From positions 4,030,001 through 4,094,000 of the forward strand of contig JAHQIY010000002.1 of NCBI GenBank assembly GCA_019054805.1: a DNA stretch of 64,000 nt, in the 5' to 3' direction. Position numbers and translations under genes: made by a program. Every line of letters begins with the position of its first letter. Positions within the stretch are counted from its first letter, which is position 1. The DNA is from Brachionus manjavacas. Lineage: Eukaryota > Rotifera > Eurotatoria > Ploima > Brachionidae. The notes under the pieces were generated by a model. It searched no databases, had not been told where the DNA came from, and was given only the letters and a program-made list of their open reading frames with translations. Positions 45,241-56,600 of the stretch are shown here, piece after piece.

Positions 45241-45771
45241 GCTGTTAAAATTTAACAAAAATTGGTTTACGAATTAATTGAATATGGTCAAAATTTTTTT
45301 GAAGATTTAATATTTCGAAAATTGAGAATTTCATAACAAAAATGAAGCTTGTTTATCTAAAAAATAGTGTTATGTAATGGTTTCTGTACCGGTTATTTAG
45401 TTGTTTGGTACTAGAATTACATGAATGAATGGACTAAAAAGGATATTCTGACTTTTCTGGGTTTTTTTTTTTGAATCTTAAAAAGGCTATTTTGGCTATT
45501 AACAGATTTAATAAAAGCTACCACAAATTGAATAAAAAAATAACGAAGTTATTATAAAAATATCTAATTTTAACATAATATTAATTAAAAAAAATTAACA
45601 TAACTAAAAGAATTGTAAAAAAAAAGTATGAATTCTTCCCAATAAATATTTTTTTATAAAATTTGAACAATTTAATTTTAAAAAAACACAGATAAATACT
45701 ATTTTGTGAAGCTTCAAGCACTGGAAAAAAAAATTGGCTGTGGACGGTAAAACTTGATTTTCTTTTTTTTA
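45241..45771. other. AT-rich intergenic region
   Basis: No gene recognised. The minus-strand frame at 45581-45775 is translated AT-rich sequence. Confidence 0.5.
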
Positions 45772-47624
45772 TCAATAAAATATCAGTGAATTTATGAATT
45801 CTACCTTTTCTACTTCATTTAGCTTATTGAAATCTTTTTTAATAAAAACTTTACTTAGTTTGGCACCCTTTTTTTTATATGCAATCGATTTAAAATACAT
45901 AGCATCGTATTTACCTATCTTTTTTTCTTCAAGCTTTAAACAAGCCTTTTCAAAATCATCAGATTTTCCAATTTTTTTCAAAGTAAACTTTTTCAAGCTA
46001 ACCAATGAACCTTCAATCAAAATGATATTTTTTACTAATTTATCCCCGCTGCTTAGTTTATATATAGGAGTTCTATGATTATCAACATGAACTCTATTAA
46101 ATTGTGGGTCAGTATAAGCTGCCATTCATTAATTTTAGATGCAACTGAAACTGTTCCATCACTGATTTCGCTACTTAACCTTTGTGATTTTCACAGAATG
46201 AACGAAAATTTAACTCATCAAAACTTTCAGAATCATGTAGTTGAAGAAAGTTTCAACAATTTTAAAAACATCTTCTAAAATATGCATTATTCCCGATAAA
46301 CGAAGAAGATGATCACAAGATTTACCATAAGTTGCCCAAATAAAAAAAACAAGAATTAAAAACCATTCCAACACAAAAGAAATCTCATGAGAAATAAATA
46401 ATTATTAAAATAACTAATAAAGTAATTAAATTATCCCATTTTTTTTATCCAAATGATCAAAATTTAGTTTATTAAATAAAAATTTGAATAGAAATTTTGT
46501 TCTTTTCATTAATGATGAAGGTTTTCTCTTTAGTTTAGTTAACTATAAATAAGTCGACTCTTTATTTATTAAATTTTTTATGATGTTAATTTAATCTTTT
46601 GTAAATAGATCTGATTTTTTTGCAACTTTTTATTTAAAACGGGAAAATCGCTGAAAAAAAAATTGTCCATCTGATATTTTAAATTTAAAGAGCCAAAAAA
46701 TTTTTGGAAAAAAATTTTTAACAACTATTTTTTTTATGCAGATAAAAATGAGTAATTAATAGATTTTTTTAAAAATACAAACCCAATAAACGTCTCACTT
46801 AGTTCAAACTTCGCACACATCTTGTTATAAAGATGAATCTCTACATCCAATAACTTAAAAGCTGCTTTTGTGAATATAAATTGATAAGGTTTTTGAAAAA
46901 AATAGTTTAATAGCGACAAGAAGATTTTTAATATATTAATTTTATTTTCATAGGGAGTTTGCTGTGAAAGCTTCAATCTGACAGGTTCTGGGCAGCAGAC
47001 TAAAAACCTTGAAATAAATCCATCAGCTCTACTGCTTTTTTCCTCTTCAACTAATTCGACGATCTTGTCAGGATGACCAGCGGAAAAAATCGAAATTCTT
47101 GGCTCATTAATACCATATCCAAAACTTTTGTAGCTGCTCCATTATACAACGTCAAGAAAATTGAACGGTCAAAGCCTTCTTTTCCAGCTTTACACATGCC
47201 AAAACTGCCAAGAAGCGTTGAAAACTCATCCCAATATTGCATTAGTTCAGAGCAGCATGAGAGTTCCTTAAACAAAGACTCAATAATTGAACCTTTTTAA
47301 TATTTATAGATCGATAATTTTTTTTCCGAAAATTAAATAAATTTTACTGTTATTTTGGCTTGGAAGATAAGGAAAATTTGTTGTTTGTTGAGTCTGAAGA
47401 AATTCTAAAATATCCTTAATCGATTAATATTTTTGTCATTTCTTAAAACTTTTTGAAAAGTTGTATGTAAAAAATTTTTTTCGCGCTAACAGGTCCAACA
47501 AGTATTGAATAAATAGTTAAAGGCTGGCACCAAGCTTTTACCATAATACTAGACTTGCAAGTTAGAATGGAAACCATGCTTATTAATCCTAAAAAAAGCC
47601 TCGCATGACAAGCCTTGTGTGTCC
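45772..47624 (-). pseudogene. DUF3987-like gene, degenerate
   Basis: Pieces on the minus strand follow DUF3987 order. Near 47470-47620: LFLGLISMV and PLTIYSILVGPVSAKK, at the place of the Walker A loop but without its Gly-Ser-Gly-Lys. Near 47080-47290: LMQYWDEFSTLLGSFG and LTLYNGAATKVLDM. Near 46740-47090, shifted by a missing base in a T-run: GHPDKIVELVEEEKSS and ADGFISRFLVCCPEP. Near 46270-46330: LLRLSGIMHILEDV. The open frame 45772..46125 (117 codons) may be its C-terminal region. Known DUF3987 proteins are ATPase/primase-associated and common in mobile elements. Some breaks may be introns, so a damaged or wrongly sequenced real gene is possible. Confidence 0.5.
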
Positions 47625-49122
47625 TAAAAATGAAAACAAACCAAAATTATAAAATTTTTTATATTAGTCAATTTTTTAATTTTCTGTTTTTAATAAAACT
47701 TTAAATATAAAACTATTTATCTTCTATTTTTAAGACTTTTTATATCATTATATCATTATTTTATTATTTTATCTTTTTATTAATTAATTTTTGTTTTATT
47801 TTTAAAATTAAATTTATTTGTTTCTTTAAACTCAAATTTTTGAGTAATGACAACTTATTGAATTTTTCAAACTTACAATTATCATTTTTTGATTATAATT
47901 TTATTCTTTCTATGTCTACTTTTCAAAAATTCAAGTTTTCATTTAATACATTTTTTCAACTATTCAATTATTTTTATTATTAAACTTTTTAGATTTATAA
48001 CTCATTCAGCTTTTCAATTATTATATTATTCACTTTTTAAATTTTATTGCTAATTCAACTTATCAATTTTCCAATACTTATTTAAAGTTCTTCTGTGCCC
48101 GATTCACTAAATTGAAACCAAAAACTAATATAAAAATTTTTGAATAAATTTTATTTATTAATATTATGTATTCTTTTACGAACTTAGGCATCTTTTTTCA
48201 TCCTTGATATACAAATAAAAAAGAAAATAAAGTGACTTTTTGTAAAATGTTTTACTGAGTTATTATACCTTTTTAAAAATCAATCACTAAACAATTAATT
48301 ATTATAAATTAATTAAGCATTAATTAAGAAAAATTTCTCACTCTTTTTGCTGAACCGAAATCCCTAAACCGAGCTAAGCCCCGGACCCCTTTGATTTTAT
48401 CTAAAATTTTTTAAAAATAAATCTAAATTTAAAATTTAACAATATATTCACTATGCCCGACGTTTTACGCATAGACAATATATGGTTAATTTTTAAAATT
48501 AGACTTCTTTAACTTGCAAAATAAATTGTTTTAAAATTTATTCGTTTAAGTAAAAGTTCATTTTTTAATAACCAAAATAATCTAAATTTTATAAAAGCGA
48601 ACATTTATAGATAATTATGAATTTTTTTTTACAAATTGAGAAAAAATTCTAAAATTAAATATTAAAGATTCAGTAATTTCTTTTATAAGTGAAAAAACGA
48701 TTCTGAAAGGATAAAGTACTAAGTTTGTAAAGATTATTTTTTGTTATGGAACACTTGATCCAGGCATCTAATGAACAAAAATTAATAGCTGTTTAAAACA
48801 ACTGTGCAATGGAACATTTAAAAAAGAGACAAAACTGTGTTTTTTTCCATTACTCAAGCTTGAATATATTCAAGCTCAGGAATAGTTAATTACAAAGGCC
48901 CTAAAAATACATGTGAGTAAAATTTAACTAAGATAAGTACTTATAAAAAATACAGTCCTCAAAAATGCATAAAAAATAGAACTTGTAAGATCTCTATTAG
49001 TGTAAGTAGGCAAAATAATGAAAAAAAATAGCATAAAAAAATTTCGCCTAAAAAAATTAGTTCCTTAAAAAATGGAAATAAAGATAATGAAAGCTTTGAT
49101 AAAAATGAAGATGAAGTGAAAT
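47625..49122. other. AT-rich intergenic region
   Basis: 1.5 kb of AT-rich sequence. A patch at 48350-48400 (aaccgaaatccctaaaccg, cggacccctttgat) resembles 36400-36450. From about 49000 the plus strand begins to look coding (Lys/Asn/Glu-rich), leading into the next entry. Confidence 0.4.
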
Positions 49123-49824
49123 TTGATCAAATTTGAAAAAAAACATCAATTCATAATACATAATGAATATGATATGAAACTAAATGAAAGAGATGAATAT
49201 ATAAATGACTTAAAGGAAAAACTAGAAAACAAGGAAAGGGAAATAAAAGAATTAATAGAAAAAATAGAAACATATAAACAATCAAATTTTTATTTTTTCA
49301 AATTTAAATCAATTATTTTAAGATTATTTTAAATCAATTATTTTAAATCAATTAATCAAATAAATTTTTTTAAGATCCTTCATTCATACAAAATATTGTA
49401 CCATTGCATTTAAAATATGTGGGTTCTGAAAAAGAGTTTGAAGAGATAAGAAAATTTGGTACGAACACCACAGAAATACTTATTCACAACAGCTACGAAG
49501 GAATCTATATGTACAAAAACTTGTTTAATCGGATGATTGAACAGAAACAAAGTGGCACATCAATATTTCGAGTAATGGCCAAAGCGCTTGTTCCTGATGC
49601 TGATGTTTGAGCTAAAAGTACAGGATCAAAAATGGACCAGAACAATCCAGCTCTCAGGGCTGCAAAAGGTAAGAATATCAAAGTTTTTAAAACTAATATT
49701 TTCATTGATTTTATTTTTTTAAGATTCTTTGTTTGATCAGAACATTGGATTCAATGAATCAATGTACAATCTTGTCCTTCGTGGGATTTGTTCGAAATGC
49801 AAGACTGAAACTGAAAAGAAATAA
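49123..49824 (+). pseudogene. BEN-like domain gene remnant with coiled coil
   Basis: The first part (49123-49290) encodes a charged coiled coil (LNERDEYINDLKEKLENKER). After an apparent intron ending at about 49374 a second part reads NSYEGIYMYKNLFNRMI, SIFRVMAKALVPDADV, a TGA where Trp would fit, then KSTGSKMDQNNPALRAAK. A 53-bp GT-AG intron (about 49669-49721) leads to SLFDQNIGFNESMYNLVLRG and a Cys pair (CSKC), stop at 49822-49824. Layout and residues resemble a C-terminal BEN domain, a DNA-binding fold in chromatin proteins and some viral and transposon proteins. The assignment is tentative. The in-frame TGA and an upstream frame change suggest a pseudogene. Confidence 0.45.
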
Positions 49825-50169
49825 ATTGAATTTTTATTTAAATAATAATATTTTTTTAAAAACAAATTTCAAAATTTTCAATTAATAATTTAAATTTAAA
49901 TTTTTTTATTTTTTTATAAGTCATTTTGAAATTTATCTAATGATTCAATTAATTAAGTTTATTACGAAAATTAATTTCGAAAATTTTTTATTTTTTCAGT
50001 TTTTTATTTGACTTGGTATTTTTGAAATTGAAAAAAAAATTGTTGTACAAAATTTTTATAAATAAAAAACTATCAAAATTTATTCATAAGTATATTTTAG
50101 TAATTTCAAAAGTTATAATAATCTTTAAATAAGACTTTTATTTTATATTATAGATAAAATAAAATTTCT
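49825..50169. other. AT-rich intergenic region
   Basis: Nothing recognised beyond A/T runs. Confidence 0.5.
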
Positions 50170-50309
50170 TATTTTTCGATTTTTTTACATCACGATTCAG
50201 CCTTTTTTTTGGGGCCATTTGTGGCAGGCCGGTCAGTTAAAAACGGCCATTAGACCGCCACTGATTTGGCCGGCCAACCAGCGGTCCGGCCACAGGGAAC
50301 AGCACTAGA
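50170..50309. mobile_element. Possible single end of a hAT-like element
   Basis: A GC-rich island ends in cagcacta, which read inward is TAGTGCTGTTCCCTG, similar in style to the TAGTGTTGG ends here. It contains inverted ggccggtc/gaccgcc-type motifs, as in the hAT subterminal regions. No partner end or target duplication was found. Confidence 0.35.
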
Positions 50310-50686
50310 AATAAGATATCGAGTCTATTTTTGTTTTCAATTTGGACTTTGTCAGGAGGGAAATGGAAAAAAAATTGGCAATTCTTTGAAAAAAAAAATA
50401 TTTTTTTGCGTTTTTTTCAGACGGAAGTGTATGATTATTTATTTATAATGTTTAAGAGATAAAAAAAGAGCAAAATAGTAATTCAAATTTTAAAATAAAA
50501 TTCAAATCAAAAAATATATAAAACAAAAACAATTATCGTTCATTTTTTAATTGATTTTCCCTAAAATAAATTATTTTTTATTTTTCTACTTGAAACTAAA
50601 GTAACTGTTTAAATGGAATTTTTGCAGTCCCGGAAACAATGAGTCATCTCTATTTCATTCCTCTCATTTATTTAACAACTTCTTAT

Positions 50687-53600
50687 TTACACTCTGATTT
50701 CTTTGCTGCCACTAACCGAACTATATTTGGCACTTCCCAATTTTATCATCGAATCGGTTTTATTTGACTGCTTGTTGCCTATTTGTTTAACTAAGGTGTT
50801 CGACTCGGACGATTGATAAGTCGATTCGGATAATTGAGATAAATTTTGAGATTCGCTATGAAATGACTGCTGTTGTTGCTGTTGCTTTATTGCGTTCACA
50901 AGAGGATCTTTAGATAAACATAAGTAAATTTATTTAATTATAAACTAATTGTTTATTTAAATGAAATTTAAAAATAAAATTCTAAAATTTAACTGCAATT
51001 TTACTGTTATATCCAAAATTGATTTTTGTATGTCATTTTTCTAACAATAAAATAATTTGTGAACTAAAATTTTATTTTAACTTTATTAAATTTATTAAAT
51101 AAATTCAATTGTAAAAAAAACATACAAGTCTTTAATAAAAACGCTCCTAATTCATTTTACATGTAATGAATACAGTCTTGGAGAATTTCCTTTTTTTTCA
51201 ATTAATTTAATTTTTAAAAAATGGAGAATTTTCTCAATTACTAAATATAAAAATGCATCAAGTGAAAGTCTAAAAAGAAAAAAAAACAAAGTTTTTCAGA
51301 TCTAGTCGGTTAGATAAACTGTGGTTCACCTGTTACTGGAACAATTCTTGTTCTAAGGTTTTATGAACTATTAGTTCAATTTTTTTAAAATTTTTTCATC
51401 TATTTAGAAAAAAGATATTGTATTATTAAAAAATAAGAAAATAATAATAATAATAAGCTACGGCAAGCAAGCTTGCGGAGGCGGTCTACTAAGAAATCGC
51501 CTATGGTAGCACACTACGCAATAAAAGGAAAATTACAGAAATAAGAGAAAATGATAAGATTTTGTAATCTAATAGACATAATTGGTAACTTTGATATACA
51601 ATACAATACACAAAATAAAAAGTCAGAAGAATAGAAAGATAGAAAGAAAAAATAAATAAAAAATTAAATAAAAAATTTAGAGTTAGGCGGAGTAGGTAAA
51701 ATTTGCGAAATAGATGAATCTATATTCCTCAAAGTCAAACATTTGAAGGGTGAAAAATTAATTTTAATTATCTTTAATTTTTATTATTTATGTTTAAAGG
51801 CTAAGATTTAAGAAGAGAGCGCATTTAGGTAATTGGGATCGTTGAAAGGGTAATACCAAGTCAACCAAATCAGAGCAAATACTTAGCTATTTCTAAAGCT
51901 CCTTCAATTTAAAATAAAAATTATTAACTATTTATTTTTTAATAAATATTATCTATTTATGTTTATTTTTATTATCTTATTTTTTAATAATACAATAGCT
52001 TTTTTCTAAATAGATGAAAAAATTTTAAAATAGTTGAACTAATAGTTTATAAAATCTGAGAACAAGAATTAAACTTGATTGTTTATTTTTATGCCAGTTT
52101 CGAAAATTAGGCATTCTATCAAATAACTCTATTCAATTTGTTAACATAATCTAAAAATTGTTCACCTAATTCTACTTTGATTCACGTTCGCAAAAGGAGC
52201 TTACTGTAACAGTGCAGAACCTAACGGCCGCGATGGCCAGACTGCGTACACAAATGACAACTCTGAACGAGAGACAAATGAATATGGCCTTCGGAACGGC
52301 TACCACGATAGATTCCGGATTTTGGGTGTAAATTTGGGTGTAAAGCCGAGCCCTTTAAAGTTTGATTGGTATGCTACAGGGACTCATGATTACAGATCCA
52401 TGGCCACTGACTTAAAGAAAATTTTGATGGCCAAAGACTGTAAGAACTTAAAGAACTTAAAATTTTATCTCGGGTATGAGGATATTCCCGAGGACTCAGA
52501 GCCAGATGAACCAGAACCTTCTAATTTAGGTAATCCACAAGAAGCATCCACAGATGCGTTAAGCGGCCAGGATTCTGGGAACAAACCCCAAAACAATACT
52601 CCTTCCACCCCGACCAAATCAGCTACTACCACCACTACATCCTCTCCTGAGGCTAGTATTTCCATTCGTTTCAGACCGGCGGCAATTTGCCAGCCTCTTA
52701 AGCAGTTGGTAGAGATCAATGCTTATTTAGAACCTCCTACCGACATCGTCAAGTTCCATAAAGAATTTCCCGTCCCTAATTCCCTTTTAAACGAACTGAG
52801 AGACGGGTTGAGGATATGATCGAAGGCTGGCTGTGCCAGAACCAAAGGATTTAGGCATAAGATAAAAGTCAGCGACGAGAACAGGGACAAGGTCCTCTTC
52901 ACTGCGCGCGGGGATCGTTGAAGAGTCCCCCGCCTGCTCAACAGTGCCACGTTACTGTGGCACTTTCTTCTTTGTGTCGAGACCCGGCTCGAAGGTGAGA
53001 CCCATAGCTGATTTTTCAGCACTCACCAAGGTTAGTGAAGCTCCAAAGTTCAGCTTGAAGTCGGTCTATCAGGTCGTTAATGACTTGAAATAGCCAACTA
53101 ACTTGTGGTATACCAAGCTGGATTTTAAACAAGCCTTCTTTAACATTAATCTACACCCAAAGTTCAAATTCATCACAAATTTTGCCTATGGGGGCAGATT
53201 TTACAATTTCACAAGGATGCCCTTCGGACTGTGTATAGCCTCATACGTCCAGCAGTCGCTTTTAAACTGCGTTCTCAAGTTCATTAGGAAGTACACTAAG
53301 TACATCTATGGACATCTGGACGATTTAATAAAAGCACTTACTGGGTATGCTAAGGGCAAAACTTAAGTTAGCGGGCTGGGTACTTAATATCCACAAATCA
53401 GTCCTAAATCCGGTTAAGTCTCTTAATTTCCTGTACGCAGAGTGGGACTGTACGCAGCCTATGTCAATTCTATGGCTGAGTTCCTCCTATTTTACGACCC
53501 AAAGAGAAGAGCCCTTATGAGAGCTAGGGGTTATCTAAACTACTATCTGGGGTATTCAGGGAAGGTTGGTCCTATCATTAAAACCTTCCTTAAGATGACC

Positions 53601-56600
53601 ATCACCACCACGAAAGAATAAGCTAAGTGGGCCCTCTTCTACTCCACGGGGAGAGAATCAATGCACAAGTTCTTCCAAATTCTTATGGTCAACTACTACA
53701 GGGCAACCAACAAAATCCAAGTATCGTATGTGCCTTCTGCCGGCAGACGGGCCTTCAAGAAGGCTCATTTCTCCGTAAACGTCACCTACGCCTCGGTCAC
53801 TCCACGATACTTATAAATATATGCTGTTTTCCGTCTATCGGACAGCTTTCGAAACTTTTTACTTTATTTTTCAATAAAAACTGACTGACTGGTGGTCATC
53901 CACCGGTCAGTCAAAAATTTTTATTTTTATACTGAAGGAGCATTAGCTCGGTACAGATAAACAAATAAATATATCACTTAAAAGTTAAAAAAGAATTTTC
54001 AATATTTTTTTTAACATTTTTTTTATCAACTTAGGAACTATCAAATTAACAAACCTAAATTCTCAAATAGAACCAAAAAATGGGCAGGAAATTCACAAAC
54101 CATCCAAAGTAAATAAAATAATTTTTTTTACAATGGGATCAAAATTTTAAATCAATTGTTTTCACAAAATTTTTTAAGTCTTAAGTCAAAAAAATGTCGA
54201 AGTACAGTAAATTTTATCATTTTTTATAAATTAAAATTAAAAAAAAATAATGTTTTATTTTCTAAATTGAATTATTTTAATTTTTTTCAACTTATAAAAC
54301 AGCCCTAATTTATTGTAATTTACACAAAAAGCATTTAAAAATCAGCATTATTAAATGAACTTACGATTTATATTTAAATGACACATGTCAGCTTTAGTGG
54401 AATAAGTTGCATTAAAATTTTGACTTTGGTAAACACTATTGGTATTTTGGTCAGAAGTTCCCGAGCAATCATTGGTACAATTTTCTCTCAGTCTCCTAAA
54501 ACACGATCTAAAAAATTTGCCTATTTTTTCAAAGCTAAACTCGGCTCCGATAACTTTGGAAATTTGCTGATGAGAATTGGAATAGGAAGTGATCAATGGT
54601 GAGACATAAATTGGATATCCGATGGGCTGATCACATGACGAATTGATTATATTCCGAAGAACTTGCTTAGCATTTTGTATGGAGCCTCTTTCTTGGTTTT
54701 TGTTGCGCAAAAAAATCAACTCATGCTGTTGACCGGCCCAGAAACTTCTCACGCACTCTCTATTTACTTTGATAACCCGGAACGATAGAAAATTCTTATT
54801 CAGCATGACTATTTTGTACTGATCAGAATACTCGGTAAATTGATGCCGCAGTGACAGCAAATTTGGCACACTGGAGAGCACAGCCCGTCGCCACACAGGG
54901 TCCCGCTCATAGCAAATCACAGACTCCAGGTCAAACTTGGTCAAATTTTCATGCAAACTTTGCTCGTCATTTAAGTCACTTTGAAAGTGGTCTTGGTGCA
55001 GTCTGAGTCCCATACGAACCGATGGCAGCACAATTTTTTTCAACAAATCCATGTCATTGAAGACCCATTCGTCTTTGGACGATTGGATACGAATATCTCC
55101 TTTGAACAAAGTGTAGTAGCCATGCTGAAATGAAGACAACGAGTCGGCATCCATATGCGACGCATTCAAGCCGCATGAAACAAAAGCGCTCATGCTATTC
55201 ACACTATTGTTCAAATTGATGCTACTAGAAGTGCCTGGCGCAGTTGCCAAATTGATGGGTCTTGACGAATCTGGAGCTGAACCTCCACAAGCAGTGATCA
55301 GTGCGCGTCTGCACACCAATGACATGGCGAAGCAAAATCTGTTCAAAAGTGAACATCCACTTGAATCCTGGTATATAGCCACATTTTGGTCAATTTTTTT
55401 TAGTCTTTCACTACGACAAAAGTCGATCCATTTTTGATAGTAGTTCAAAAACCGACTCATGCTAACCCCTCGCTGATACAGGTCATAATCAGTGTCCAAA
55501 TTTGAATCGAAACACGGGTCTTGGTCGCAAAAATCAGCATTAAACTGCTTTAATTCTTTAGCTATTTGAGCATTGTTTAGCCACGTGGGCAGCTGGGTAG
55601 AATTTACGATGTAGTAAATGGCACTTTTGATGTAGAACTCGATGAGAGTTCGACGTAGGGAGAAAAAGTTGACTGTCAATGACATGTCATTGTCAACAAT
55701 GCGATAGGCATCGACTATGTATTTTTTAGCCACAATTGACCAAGCCACCCAGCGTAGATGAAACGCTGCATTGAACGAGAGCATGTTTGGCAAATGACCG
55801 AAATTGAAGCAACAAAAGCCCTTGTTCTCGCTGTTGTCCTCGGTTATGGCCTCTAGTTCGCGCTGCTGGCAATAGGTGCCTTTGAATTCAAGTCCGCGCA
55901 GCTGAAAAGTCACGTGACCATTGCCGGTCTCGATTATGTGCACCAGACAATTGAGATAGTCCGACGAGAGAACAAAAAAGTCGCCATAGTCCACTTGGCC
56001 CCAGCGACCCAGCATCAAATCGCCACACAACGACTTTTGCAGCACGCTGGACAAATGCTCGTAGAAGATGGAGTTCAAATTTTCATTGTCCGGTGTTGTT
56101 TGGTCAAATTGGCTTTTGAGCCGTGTGTTGGTGTTGTCACATCGTTTGGTGTTGTAGTTTTTTTCCCAAAATTTGACCGGTCTCATGTAGGACATGAGAA
56201 AAATGGCCGAGCCCATTAGGGGCATTAGGGGCGCGCCCAAAACACTCGAGATGATGGCTTGCACAAAAAGAAGTGATGTGTGGGGCGCGGCCAGTGGCTG
56301 TGCGAACGCATGAAACGCCGAGCCCCACGGCAACTGCCAAGGCGCCGTGTACACATAAACAAACTTTATTTTTTCCAAAAAATCATCCAACTTGGTCATC
56401 AACAAGCCAACTAGGAACATGTTGACCAGCATGGTTTCTTGGTGCTCAAAGTAGTGCGAGTCAAATTTGGTGAACAAGAAGGTGATGATGAAAATTTTGT
56501 ACTGACGGTGCGGCTGTGTGTAGTTGGAGCGCAGCAGCTTAGTGCCCAAAATTGTAATGAACACACTTGCCAACAGGCCTGTCTTGTCCACACAGCCAAA

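Noticed and set aside
36400-48400. Relatedness of GC-richer patches at 36400-36480 and 48350-48400
   Set aside because: Only short shared words by eye. It may be an old dispersed repeat but is too weak to annotate.
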